A stretch of 64,000 bases of DNA. Source: Cupriavidus sp. (GTDB lineage Bacteria; Pseudomonadota; Gammaproteobacteria; Burkholderiales; Burkholderiaceae). Position numbers and translations under genes: made by a program. The DNA is taken from contig JAPSLC010000010.1 in assembly GCA_031181345.1 (NCBI GenBank), positions 47,275 to 111,274 on the forward strand. Direction: 5' to 3'. A model generated the notes under the pieces. It saw nothing but the letters and a program-made list of their open reading frames with translations. It ran no database searches and was not told the origin of the DNA. This document shows positions 1 through 8,111 of the stretch, in pieces. Every line of letters starts with the position of its first letter. Position 1 is the stretch's first letter.

Positions 1-647
1 GCGTGCGGCTGGTCGGCGCGAAGGCGGCCGGCGTCACCAACCTGCAGGCGCTGAAAGGCAAGACGGTCGGCGTCAGTGATCTGGCCGCGCCGGGCAAGCA
101 CTTCTTCACGATCCTGCTGGCCAAGAACGGCATCGATCCGGACAAGGACGTGACCTGGCGCCAATATCCGGCCGACCTGCTCGGCGTCGCGGTCGACAAG
201 GGCGAGATCCAGGCGATCGCCGACGGCGATCCGAATCTCTATCTGCTGGAGAAGCGCACCAACGGCGCCTACGTCGAACTGGCGACCAACCTGACGGGCG
301 AATACGCGCGCAAGGTCTGCTGCGTGGTTGGGGCGCGCGGCGAACTGGTCCGCAACGATCGGCCCACGGCGTCCGCGCTGGCGCGCGCGATCGTGCAGGC
401 CACCGACTTCGTGCACGAGAACCCGAACGAGGCGGCCAAGGTGTTCGCCAAGTATTCGCCGAAGATCTCGCTGGACGATCTGCGCAAGCTCTACGCGACG
501 CTGACCTATACCCATCATCCGACCGGCATCGACCTGCGCGACGAGATCGCCTTCTATGCCGAGGATTTCCGCAAGATCGGCGTGATCAAGAAGACCACCG
601 ATCCGCAACGCCTTGCGCAACACGTCTATGCCAATGTCCTAGGATAA
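1..647 (+). CDS. ABC transporter substrate-binding protein, NitT/TauT/SsuA-like (5' truncated)
   Basis: This is the C-terminal part of a periplasmic solute-binding protein; the gene starts before the window. The 215 visible codons keep the family features: an LKGKTVGVSD strand-turn segment near the start, typical of the NMT1/SsuA fold, and a two-lobed alternating alpha/beta pattern to the end. No signal peptide is visible because the 5' end is missing; a GTG at position 3 lies inside the fold and is not a start. The permease begins three bases after the stop, so the two are surely one operon. The ligand (nitrate, sulfonate, taurine, a pyrimidine precursor or other) cannot be read from the sequence. 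Confidence 0.85.
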   Translation, partial: VRLVGAKAAGVTNLQALKGKTVGVSDLAAPGKHFFTILLAKNGIDPDKDVTWRQYPADLLGVAVDKGEIQAIADGDPNLYLLEKRTNGAYVELATNLTGEYARKVCCVVGARGELVRNDRPTASALARAIVQATDFVHENPNEAAKVFAKYSPKISLDDLRKLYATLTYTHHPTGIDLRDEIAFYAEDFRKIGVIKKTTDPQRLAQHVYANVLG

Positions 648-650
648 ATC

Positions 651-1721
651 ATGAGTACGCATCAACCTGCGTTCGAGGCGGCGCGCGACGCCGGCCGGAC
701 GACGCGCCCGGTTGGGCGCGCTTCTGGCTCTGCTTCGGCGGTGGGCGCGGCCGCGCCGAAGCAATGGTGGGGAGGCTACGTGGCCGCGCTGGCCTGGGCC
801 GCCTTCGGTCTGCTGACCTGGCGCTGGCCCAATCGCGTCGCCGGATTCAGCGACTGGGCCTATACCGCCGAGCTGGGCATCGCGGCACTGTTCGTGGCGG
901 CTGTGCTTGCGTTGGCCGCCGCGGTCGGTGCGCGCTTATGGGCGCGGCACCGCGGCTGGGCGGCGTTGCGCGCTGCCGGGCCGTGGCTGGTCGCCGTGCC
1001 GCTGGTGCTGGCGGCCTGGGAGTATCTGACCGCCAAGACCGCGGCACTGCCGACGCCGTTCTTCGCACCGCCGCAGGCGCTGATCGAGGTCTATCTGGAC
1101 GACTGGCGCCGGCTCGGCGACAGCGCGTTGAATACGCTGAAGCTGCTGGGCTTCGGCGTCGCCCACGGCGCGGTGGTCGGCTTCCTGATCGGCGTATCGA
1201 TCGGCTGGTCGCGCCGGATCGGCTATTGGGTGCATCCGGTGCTGCGCGTGCTCGGTCCCTTGCCGTCGACCGCGCTGCTGCCGCTGACCTTCTACTTCTT
1301 TCCGTCGAGCTATTCGGCCGCGGTGTTCCTGATCGCGCTGGCCACGGCGTTTCCGGTGGCGGTGCTGACCTGGTCGGGCGTGGCGAGCGTCGACAAGCGC
1401 TACTACGATGTGGCGCGCACGATGGGCGCCTCAAGCTGGTTTCTGGTGCTGCGCGTGGCGATACCGGCGGCTTTGCCGCAGGTGTTCGTCGGCTTGTTCA
1501 TGGGGTTGGGCGCGTCGTTCTCGGTGCTGGTCACCGCGGAGATGATGGGCGTCAAGTCCGGTCTCGGGTGGTATCTGACCTGGGCGCAGGGCTGGGCCTC
1601 GTACGTCAACATGTACGCGGCGCTGATCGTGATGGCGCTGCTGTTTTCCGGGGTCATCACGCTGCTGTTTGCGCTGCGCGACCGGGCACTGTCGTGGCAG
1701 AAGGGGACCGTCAAATGGTGA
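651..1721 (+). CDS. ABC transporter permease, SsuC/TauC-like
   Basis: This 356-residue integral membrane protein should form the inner-membrane channel of the importer. After a hydrophilic, Ala/Gly-rich N-terminus of about 40 residues come two hydrophobic segments, then the binding-protein-dependent transport domain. The cytoplasmic coupling loop is visible as a 'DVARTMGASSWFLVLRVAIP' stretch near residues 248-267, which contacts the ATPase. It is longer than typical SsuC proteins (about 260 residues) because of the N-terminal extension with extra membrane segments. The ATG follows the binding protein by three bases, and the end overlaps the ATPase start by seven bases, indicating translational coupling. 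Confidence 0.88.
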   Translation: MSTHQPAFEAARDAGRTTRPVGRASGSASAVGAAAPKQWWGGYVAALAWAAFGLLTWRWPNRVAGFSDWAYTAELGIAALFVAAVLALAAAVGARLWARHRGWAALRAAGPWLVAVPLVLAAWEYLTAKTAALPTPFFAPPQALIEVYLDDWRRLGDSALNTLKLLGFGVAHGAVVGFLIGVSIGWSRRIGYWVHPVLRVLGPLPSTALLPLTFYFFPSSYSAAVFLIALATAFPVAVLTWSGVASVDKRYYDVARTMGASSWFLVLRVAIPAALPQVFVGLFMGLGASFSVLVTAEMMGVKSGLGWYLTWAQGWASYVNMYAALIVMALLFSGVITLLFALRDRALSWQKGTVKW

Positions 1722-2584
1722 GCGCGGCGATTGCGGACAGGGTAGAGGCTACAGGGACGCCGGCATCGGGGGGCCGGCGCCATCACGAAAAGAACGACGG
1801 GACGGGCGGGGTCATCGAAGGGGAGGGCGCGGGGGCGCGCATCGAGGTGCGGCAGGTCAGCCATTGGTTCGGCGAAGGCGAGACGCGGCTGCAGGTGCTC
1901 GACCGCGTCGATCTGAACGTCGAGCCCGGGGAGTTCGTCGCGTTGCTGGGGCCGAGCGGCTGCGGCAAGTCGACCTTGCTGCGGCTGGTCGCGGGCCTTG
2001 ACGCGCCGGTGGAAGGGCAGATCCTGCAGGACGGCGCGACAATCGCCGAGCCGGACCCGTCGCGCATCGTGGTGTTCCAGGACCCGACGCTGTTTCCATG
2101 GCGGCGCGTCTGGGACAACGTGGCGCTGGGCCTGCAGGCGCGCGGGCTGCTGGGCCGCGAGCACCATCGCGTCGACGCCGCGCTCGAACGGGTCGGCCTG
2201 AAGGACTTCGCGCGGGCCTTCCCGCATCAGCTGTCCGGCGGCATGGCGCAGCGCGTGGCGCTGGCACGCGCGCTGGTCAACGATCCGCGCCTGCTGGTCC
2301 TGGACGAGCCGCTTGGCAAGCTCGATTCGCTGACGCGGCTGGCGATGCAGAGCGAACTCGTCGCGCTGTGGCAGCGCGCCGGATTCTCGGCCCTGCTGGT
2401 CACGCACGATGTCGAGGAGGCGCTGTTTCTCGCGCAGCGCGTGATCGTGTTCAGCGATCGGCCGGCGCGCATCCGCGCCGAACTGAAGGTGGATCTGCCG
2501 TATCCGCGCCATCGCGGCGATCCACGGCTGACCGCGATGCGGCACGAGGCGCTGCGCCACCTGGGTCTGGACGCGAGCTGGTGA
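1715..2584 (+). CDS. ABC transporter ATP-binding protein, SsuB/TauB-like
   Basis: This 289-residue ATPase powers the importer. All nucleotide-binding motifs are present: Walker A GPSGCGKST, a Q-loop (VFQDPTLFPW), signature LSGGMAQRVALARAL, Walker B LLVLDEPLG and the H-loop VTHD. The ATG at 1715 overlaps the permease stop in the arrangement ATGGTGA, which fixes the start; the reading frame stays open far upstream but only as antiphase noise inside the permease gene. The first 45 residues are hydrophilic and unconserved in look. With the genes on either side it forms a single transcription unit. Confidence 0.92.
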   Translation: MVSAAIADRVEATGTPASGGRRHHEKNDGTGGVIEGEGAGARIEVRQVSHWFGEGETRLQVLDRVDLNVEPGEFVALLGPSGCGKSTLLRLVAGLDAPVEGQILQDGATIAEPDPSRIVVFQDPTLFPWRRVWDNVALGLQARGLLGREHHRVDAALERVGLKDFARAFPHQLSGGMAQRVALARALVNDPRLLVLDEPLGKLDSLTRLAMQSELVALWQRAGFSALLVTHDVEEALFLAQRVIVFSDRPARIRAELKVDLPYPRHRGDPRLTAMRHEALRHLGLDASW

Positions 2585-2612
2585 TGGCCGAAGCGATGGG
2601 GCGAACGGATCG

Positions 2613-3800
2613 ATGAACGGCGTGGTGTTGCCGGCCTGGCTCGATACGCTGTTGGCCATCGTCGAGCGGGCGCAGTCCGGATTGCTGCGGCTATGGCATG
2701 CGCTGGGCCTGACCGGCGACGCGCACGGACAGCCGGCCTGGCCCTGGAGCCATCGCATCGCCGGCGAAACCCTGCTGATCGATCTCGGCGTGGCAAGGCA
2801 GCTGGCATGGACGGCGATCGCCGTCGCGCTGGCGCTGGCGGCGATTCTGCTGGCGCTGCCATGGCGGCGCCGGCGCGCGGCGCTGCTGACGATCGCCGCC
2901 GCGAGCCTGCTGCTCGCTCCCTGGCCCGCGCCGGCGCTGCTGTTCGCGCCGGCCGCGCCGACCAGCTTTCATGCGGGTCCGACGGGGTTCTCGGTCGAAG
3001 CGATCGCCGTCGGCGCACGGATCTATGGCCAGCATTGCGCGGCCTGCCACGGCGACGACGGCCGCGGCGAAGGGCCGCTGGCGGCGACGCTGCCGCGCTG
3101 GCCGCCGACGCTGGTCGGTCCCTTGCTGGGGCGTCGGGCAGATGGCGAGTTGTTCTGGCATATCGCCGATGGCATGCGCGATGACGACGGCAGCCTTGTC
3201 ATGCCGGCGTTTGCAGGGGTCTTGCGCGACGACGAGATCTGGGCGGTGCTCGACTACGCCAAGGCGCTCGCGGCGGGTGAGGGCGCCAAGTCGGCCGCCG
3301 GTTGGCCGATGGCCGTACCGGTTCCCGACATGACGATACGCTGCGGCACCGGCACGCCGCGCCGGCTGGCGCAGTGGCGTGACGGCCAGCGGCTGCGGCT
3401 GGTCGCCTTCGATGGATCACCTGACCGCATCCCGCTGGAGGATCCGCGTTTCCTGACCCTGCTGGTCACGACCGACGGCAAGCCACCCGAATCGGTGCCG
3501 CAGTTTCGCAGCGATTGCGCCGCGGTGTCCCCGCAAGCCTGGGATGCGGTCGCGCGGCTCGCCGGCGTTGCGCCCGAACGCCTTGCCGGCACCGAGCTGC
3601 TGGCCGATCGCGACGGCTGGCTGCGCGCGCGCGGTACGCGGCAGCGCAAGGGCTGGTCCGATGCCGATCTGCTGTGCGAGTCGGGGCAGGCAGGGAAGCC
3701 TCCTGCTGGCGACAAGCCGACGGCGGATGGGTTGACAGCGCTGCTGTTGCGGATGGATGCCGAGCCGGTGCGCTTCGTCAAGGGCGGCATCGTGCATTAG
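2613..3800 (+). CDS. membrane-anchored c-type cytochrome with an unrecognised C-terminal domain
   Basis: This 395-residue protein has two hydrophobic segments near residues 65-82 and 88-112, then a class I cytochrome c domain. The haem site is CAACH at residues 142-146, and a later 'LVMPAF' segment can supply the axial methionine. After the haem domain there are about 170 residues of a domain I do not recognise, containing two cysteines near 'TIRCGTG' and 'RSDCAAV'. It should face the periplasm, tethered to the inner membrane, and pass electrons to or from a periplasmic enzyme. It lies 28 bases after the ABC ATPase in the same direction, so co-transcription is likely. The redox partner is not in the window. 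Confidence 0.8.
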   Translation: MNGVVLPAWLDTLLAIVERAQSGLLRLWHALGLTGDAHGQPAWPWSHRIAGETLLIDLGVARQLAWTAIAVALALAAILLALPWRRRRAALLTIAAASLLLAPWPAPALLFAPAAPTSFHAGPTGFSVEAIAVGARIYGQHCAACHGDDGRGEGPLAATLPRWPPTLVGPLLGRRADGELFWHIADGMRDDDGSLVMPAFAGVLRDDEIWAVLDYAKALAAGEGAKSAAGWPMAVPVPDMTIRCGTGTPRRLAQWRDGQRLRLVAFDGSPDRIPLEDPRFLTLLVTTDGKPPESVPQFRSDCAAVSPQAWDAVARLAGVAPERLAGTELLADRDGWLRARGTRQRKGWSDADLLCESGQAGKPPAGDKPTADGLTALLLRMDAEPVRFVKGGIVH

Positions 3801-3842
3801 CGGCAGGGCCGGCACCGGCGCGCGGCTCCGTGCTTGATCGCT

Positions 3843-4730
3843 TCATCGCTTCATCATCGCCACCAGCGTATCGACGAAATCGAGCGCCAGCCGTGACAGC
3901 GGTTCGGTCTCGACGTGGAAGATCTGCGCCGATGCGGTGATGCGGGTCTTGACCGGCACCGCGACGATATCGGGCCAGTTCTGACCGAACACCGTCATCG
4001 CGTCGACCAGCGCCACGCCGGCGCCGGCCTGCGCCAGCGCACGGGCGACGTGGGCCTGTTCCACCTGCACGCTGAAGTCGGGCTGGTCCGCCTCGCCGCC
4101 GAACATCTCGCGGATCAGCAGGCCGAACGGCACATCGTCGCCGTAGCCGATCAGCGCCTCGCCCGCCAGGTCGGCCGGCCGCACCGCGCTGCGGCCGGCG
4201 AGCCGATGGCCTTCCGGCACCAGCGCGACGATCGGATTGCGCGCCAGCACGCGCGCCTCCAGATTCGGATGCGTCAGCGGCATGGTCGACACGCCCAGCT
4301 CGACCTGCCCCGACAGCAGCGCGCGCAGCATATTGGCCGGAATCTGCGTGCGCACCACGATACGGACTTCCGGATGCGCCAGACGGAAGCGGGCGATCGC
4401 GCGCGGCAGCACCGTCTGCCCCAGATTGGGGCTGCACGACACGCGCAGGCTGCCGGTGCGGTTCGCCGCCAGGTCCTCGGCGATCTCGTTGACGCGCTCG
4501 ATGCCCTCGTAGACCGAGTTGACCTCGGCCAGCATGCGGCGCGCTTCTGGCGTCGGATACAGCCTGCCCTTGGTGCGGCGAAACAGCGCGAAGCCAAGGC
4601 GCTGCTCGGTATGCGACAGCAGGCGGCTGATGGCCGGCTGCGAGACGTACAGCAGCTTGGCGGCGGCGCTGATGGAGCCCGTCAGCATTACCGCGCGGAA
4701 GACTTCGATCTGGCGCAGATTGATTTTCAT
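3843..4730 (-). CDS. LysR family transcriptional regulator
   Basis: This 295-residue protein has an N-terminal winged helix-turn-helix (from INLRQIEVFRAVM, with the SISAAAKLLYVSQPAISR recognition helix near residues 20-37) and a C-terminal periplasmic-binding-protein-like effector domain. I chose the ATG at 4730; a GTG lies one codon upstream. It is divergent from the ornithine-cyclodeaminase-like gene at 4840, the classic arrangement for a LysR protein and its target. A T-N11-A inverted repeat sits just upstream of its start. The inducer is unknown; the neighbouring operon suggests an amino-acid-like compound. Confidence 0.9.
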   Translation of the reverse strand: MKINLRQIEVFRAVMLTGSISAAAKLLYVSQPAISRLLSHTEQRLGFALFRRTKGRLYPTPEARRMLAEVNSVYEGIERVNEIAEDLAANRTGSLRVSCSPNLGQTVLPRAIARFRLAHPEVRIVVRTQIPANMLRALLSGQVELGVSTMPLTHPNLEARVLARNPIVALVPEGHRLAGRSAVRPADLAGEALIGYGDDVPFGLLIREMFGGEADQPDFSVQVEQAHVARALAQAGAGVALVDAMTVFGQNWPDIVAVPVKTRITASAQIFHVETEPLSRLALDFVDTLVAMMKR

Positions 4731-4734
4731 CACA

Positions 4735-4747
4735 TAACACGATGTTA
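4735..4747. promoter_or_regulatory. candidate LysR box between divergent genes
   Basis: The inverted repeat TAAC-N5-GTTA fits the T-N11-A pattern of LysR-family recognition sites. It lies five bases upstream of the LysR start codon and about 90 bases upstream of the divergent cyclodeaminase gene, suitable for autorepression. It is short and could occur by chance. Confidence 0.45.
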
Positions 4748-4839
4748 AGCGTCACCGATATATAAGCATATGACAGTCATGGCCGCGCTCCCTACACTGA
4801 TTTTGGCGATTCCACGATTCGACGACATCAGGAGACGGT

Positions 4840-5841
4840 ATGAGCGACATCCATCTGACCTACCTCAACGGCAAGGACATCGCGCAGCTGGCGATGACCG
4901 ATGCGGAGATTCTTGCCGCGGTCGAGCAGGGGCTGGTGGCGCAGGGCAATGGGCAGACCGTGATCGAGCCGCGCATGCATCTGATGCCGGACCCCGCCTT
5001 CAACGGGCACTTCAACGTGCTGCGCGGCTATGTCGCGCCGCTCGGACTGGCGGGCGTCAAGATCGTCGGCGACTTCGTCGACAACTACAAGCAAGGGCTG
5101 CCGTCCGAAATGGCGTTGCTGAACCTGTTCGACCCGCGCACCGGCATGCCGGTCGCCGTGATCGACGCGACCTTCATCACCGACGCCCGCACCGGTGCGC
5201 TGACCGCGCTGGGGGCGCGTCATCTGGCGCGACGCAACAGCAAGGTGCTCGGCCATATCGGTGCACGCGGGACCTCGTACTGGAATATCCGGCTGCTCGA
5301 CAGCCTGTTCGACTTCGACGAGATCCGCGTGCACTCCCGCCGCCCCGAAAGCCGCGAGGCATTCGCCGCGAAGCTCGAGCGCGACCTGGGCAAGCCGATC
5401 GTCGTGACCGAGGACTGGGAGTCGTGCGTGCGCGGCGCCGATATCGTCGTCGAAGCCTCGCGGCTCGAGCGGCCGACGCCGCTGCTGAAGACTGAATGGA
5501 TTTCGCGCGGCGCCTTCGTCGTGCCCTACGGCACGATGAGCGCGGTCGAGCTGTCGCTGACCGACATCATGGACAAGCTGGTGGTCGACGACTGGAGCCA
5601 GTGCAAGGGCGGCATGTTCGGTTCGCTGCGCGCGCATGTCGAGGCCGGCAAGCTGTCGGAGCAGACGCTGTACGCGGAACTGGGCGAGATTGTCGCCGGC
5701 CGCAAGCCGGGGCGGCAGAGCGACGACGAGACCAATTTGTTCTGGCATCGCGGCCTGTCGCTCAGCGACATCGCGCTGGGCCACGCGATCATGCAAAAGG
5801 CGCAGCGCATGGGCGTCGGCCAAAGGCTGGTCTACGCATGA
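4840..5841 (+). CDS. ornithine cyclodeaminase / mu-crystallin family protein
   Basis: This 333-residue protein belongs to the ornithine cyclodeaminase/alanine dehydrogenase/mu-crystallin family of NAD(P)-dependent enzymes. Visible family features are the substrate-binding 'GVKIVGDFVDN' segment near residue 70, and an 'LTALGARHLARRNSKVLGHIGARG' region holding the Rossmann-fold GxGxxG-like turn, here GHIGARG. Members deaminate ornithine to proline, reduce imines, or act as N-methyl or opine-type amino acid dehydrogenases, so the substrate is open. An AGGAG-like site (caggagacgg) precedes the ATG. The next gene overlaps its stop by four bases, so the two are translationally coupled. Confidence 0.88.
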   Translation: MSDIHLTYLNGKDIAQLAMTDAEILAAVEQGLVAQGNGQTVIEPRMHLMPDPAFNGHFNVLRGYVAPLGLAGVKIVGDFVDNYKQGLPSEMALLNLFDPRTGMPVAVIDATFITDARTGALTALGARHLARRNSKVLGHIGARGTSYWNIRLLDSLFDFDEIRVHSRRPESREAFAAKLERDLGKPIVVTEDWESCVRGADIVVEASRLERPTPLLKTEWISRGAFVVPYGTMSAVELSLTDIMDKLVVDDWSQCKGGMFGSLRAHVEAGKLSEQTLYAELGEIVAGRKPGRQSDDETNLFWHRGLSLSDIALGHAIMQKAQRMGVGQRLVYA

Positions 5842-6749
5842 TCGCCAATGCACGGATGTACTCGGTGTCGCCGCAGGCCAGCCAGGCCTGGCGGACGCTG
5901 CTGATGCGCGTGGCGCAGCGCGCCGGCGTGGCGCTGGACTATGTCGAGCACGATGCGCCGGCGCCGATCCGGGCACTGTGGGAGCGCGACGATTGCGCCT
6001 GCGTGCTGATGTGCGGCTATCCCTTTGCGACGGCGCCGGTGCGCTACCGGCTGCTGGCCGCGCCGGTGCCCGACTTGCCGCGCTACGGCGGATTGCCGCG
6101 CTATTTCAGCGAGTTCATCGTGCGCGCCGATGCGTCCTGCACCTCGCTGGCACAGACCTTCGGCACGCGCCTTGCGTGCATGCTGCCGGAATCGAATTCG
6201 GGCTACAACGCGCCGCGCCGCTATCTGATGGAGTTCGGGCTGGTCGACGGGGCGTTGTATCTGCCGACCGAAGACGCCACGCCGACACCGCAGGACGTCA
6301 TCGACGCGGTGGTCGCGGGACGCGCGGAAGTCGGCGTGGTCGACAGTTATGTGCTGGACCTGCTGCGCCTGCATGCGCCGCAGCGGATCGCCGCCTTGCG
6401 TACGCTGGCGGTGACGCAGTCCTCGCCGATTCCGCCGCTGGTCGCCTCGCCCGGCATCGACGAAGACGTTGCGGCGAGGCTGCGCGAGGCGTTGCTCGAC
6501 GCCCATCGCGATCCGGACTGCGCTGAAGCGCTCGCCTCGCTGCGCTTGTCGCGCTTTGCCGCGATGGAGCCTGGCGATTACCGGCGCCTGGTTCGGTGGG
6601 CACGCGAGGCCGACCGGGCCGGTGTGGCGCTGACCGCGGCGACCCCTGTTTTGCAGGGTGCTTCGCAGTCGTTGCTGCCGCCCGTGTCGCAAGCTTTGTC
6701 GCACCCTTTGTCGGACTCTTTGTCGGACCCATCCGGTCCATTGGCCTGA
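5838..6749 (+). CDS. PhnD-like phosphate/phosphonate substrate-binding fold protein without signal peptide
   Basis: This 303-residue protein resembles the periplasmic phosphonate-binding PhnD fold: 'SGYNAPRRYLMEFGL' and 'DAVVAGRAEVGVVDSYVLDLL' correspond to the family's ligand loop and the 'V..G.AD.G..D' element. The ATG at 5838 overlaps the previous stop (ATGA), and the sequence from there begins MIANARMYSVSPQ with no signal peptide, so as encoded it should be cytoplasmic. The C-terminus ends in a low-complexity tail made by a four-fold 12-base repeat. No ABC permease or ATPase follows; the next gene is a Bug receptor. It could be a cytosolic sensor or accessory protein. Confidence 0.7.
   Translation: MIANARMYSVSPQASQAWRTLLMRVAQRAGVALDYVEHDAPAPIRALWERDDCACVLMCGYPFATAPVRYRLLAAPVPDLPRYGGLPRYFSEFIVRADASCTSLAQTFGTRLACMLPESNSGYNAPRRYLMEFGLVDGALYLPTEDATPTPQDVIDAVVAGRAEVGVVDSYVLDLLRLHAPQRIAALRTLAVTQSSPIPPLVASPGIDEDVAARLREALLDAHRDPDCAEALASLRLSRFAAMEPGDYRRLVRWAREADRAGVALTAATPVLQGASQSLLPPVSQALSHPLSDSLSDPSGPLA
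6685..6732 (+). repeat. 12-bp tandem repeat, four units, in a gene's 3' end
   Basis: Four direct 12-base units of the form TGTCG(C/G)A..CTT run end to end. They encode a Ser/Leu/Asp-rich tail in four-residue steps (SQAL, SHPL, SDSL, SDP) at the end of the PhnD-like protein. Copy-number change here would alter the tail length without shifting frame. Confidence 0.75.
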
Positions 6750-6768
6750 TCCACTCGGGAGAATCACG

Positions 6769-7752
6769 ATGATGCGTTTGCTTTCCACGATACTGGGCGC
6801 GCTGCTCGCGGCAAGCGTGCCGCTCGGCGCGTCGGCGCAGGGCGGAGGCGGGCAGGCATATCCCGCCAAGCCGGTCCGGCTGGTGGTCCCATTTGCGGCG
6901 GGTGGCCCGGCCGACGTGCTGGGCCGCGCGGTCGGCGATGGGCTGTCGAAGCGCTGGAGCCAGCCGGTCGTCGTCGAAAACAAGGCCGGCGCGGCGGGCA
7001 CGATCGGCGTCGATCAGGTCGCCAAGGCGGCGCCCGATGGGTATGCGCTGGCCGTGGTGCCGGTCGGCAATATCGCCGTCAATCCTTCGCTGATGCCGAA
7101 CCTGCCCTACAAGGCGGCCGACCTCGCGCCGGTCACGATGCTGGCGACGGCCGAGAACGTGCTGGTGGTCCATCCCGGCGTTCCGGCCAAGTCCCTCGGC
7201 GATCTGCTGAAGCTGGCCCGCCAGCAGCCCGGCAAGCTCACCTTCGCCTCGCCCGGGGCCGGCAGCCAGGCCCATCTGGCCGGCGAACTGCTGCAGCTCG
7301 ACGCTAACGTCAAGCTGATCCACGTGCCCTACAAGGGCGTCAGCCCGGCGATGACGGACCTCGTCGGCGGCCAGGTCACGATGATGTTCGCGCAGATGTC
7401 GGCGGCGCTGCCGTATATCCAGGCGGGCCGGCTGCGCGCACTGGGCGTCGCCAGCGGCAAGCGCTCGGCCGTGCTGCCCGATGTGCCGACCATCGCCGAA
7501 CAGGGCTTCCCGCAGTTCGAGGCGGTGTCCTGGTATGCGCTGATGGCCCCGGCCGGCACCCCGCGCGAGGTCGTCGAGCAACTGAGCCGCCAGACCGGCG
7601 AAGTGCTGGCCGATCCGGGCCTGAAGAGCAAGCTGGCGACCCTCGGCATGGACGTCGGCGGCGGCACGCCGCGGCAATTGGGCGAGACAATCCAGAAAGA
7701 GACGACGCGCTGGGCCGGGGTGATCCGGCAACGGGGGATTACAGTGGATTGA
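6769..7752 (+). CDS. tripartite tricarboxylate transporter (Bug/TctC) substrate-binding protein
   Basis: This 327-residue periplasmic receptor has a signal peptide ending near ASAQ (residues 21-24). The Bug-family motifs are present: 'YPAKPVRLVVPFAAGGPADV' at the mature N-terminus, 'VVENKAGAAGTIG', and 'HVPYKGVSPAM'. Family members bind carboxylates or other small polar ligands and may deliver them to TctAB permeases or signal to regulators. No tctA or tctB lies nearby. The ATG at 6769 is preceded by a GGGAGAA ribosome-binding site. It follows the PhnD-like gene by 19 bases and probably belongs to the same operon. Confidence 0.93.
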   Translation: MMRLLSTILGALLAASVPLGASAQGGGGQAYPAKPVRLVVPFAAGGPADVLGRAVGDGLSKRWSQPVVVENKAGAAGTIGVDQVAKAAPDGYALAVVPVGNIAVNPSLMPNLPYKAADLAPVTMLATAENVLVVHPGVPAKSLGDLLKLARQQPGKLTFASPGAGSQAHLAGELLQLDANVKLIHVPYKGVSPAMTDLVGGQVTMMFAQMSAALPYIQAGRLRALGVASGKRSAVLPDVPTIAEQGFPQFEAVSWYALMAPAGTPREVVEQLSRQTGEVLADPGLKSKLATLGMDVGGGTPRQLGETIQKETTRWAGVIRQRGITVD

Positions 7753-7877
7753 GGGAGGCGGGGGCGCGTGAGTTCAAACGCGGTCAAATGTCGCGGCTCC
7801 TGCGATCGTGAGGACTCCTGTCTTTGGTGGGCGCCCAACTGTGACCCTTGTTTTGATGCCAAAATTGATGCATATTG

Positions 7878-7893
7878 GCTTCAATATTGAAGC
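7878..7893. promoter_or_regulatory. perfect 16-bp palindrome, candidate VapBC operator
   Basis: The palindrome GCTTCAAT/ATTGAAGC ends one base before the GGAG ribosome-binding site of vapB, and a wider GCCAA...TTGGC inverted repeat (7858-7879) lies beside it. VapBC complexes commonly repress their own promoter by binding palindromes here, so this is the likely autoregulatory site. Confidence 0.7.
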
Positions 7894-7904
7894 GGAGATC
7901 AGCC

Positions 7905-8111
7905 ATGCGGACGACAGTGACGATCGATGATGCACTCTACGAAAAGGCACTGGAGATGGCCGACCCCGGCATGGACAAATCGGATCTGTTCCGAGAAGCG
8001 ATCAAGACGTTTGTACGAGTCCAGGCGGCGAAGCGCCTTGCAGCCCTCGGCGGTGCGGCTCCCGATATGGAGGACATTCCACGCCGGCGCGAGGAGCCGC
8101 CGGCAAAATGA
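7905..8111 (+). CDS. vapB: type II antitoxin, VapB family
   Basis: This 68-residue protein begins [19 protein letters not shown], a ribbon-helix-helix N-terminus of the VapB/DUF2191 kind that binds DNA, followed by a charged C-terminal tail that would wrap the toxin. The frame is open ten codons upstream, but GGAG at 7894-7897 sits seven bases before this ATG and fixes the start. Its stop overlaps the toxin start in an ATGA arrangement, the usual VapBC coupling. Base composition just upstream is AT-richer than the flanks, hinting at acquisition by transfer. Confidence 0.88.
   Translation: MRTTVTIDDALYEKALEMADPGMDKSDLFREAIKTFVRVQAAKRLAALGGAAPDMEDIPRRREEPPAK

Noticed and set aside
764..1714. 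Upstream extension of the ABC ATPase frame to 764
   Set aside because: It lies inside the permease gene, is Arg/Gly-rich noise, and the coupled ATG at 1715 explains the start.
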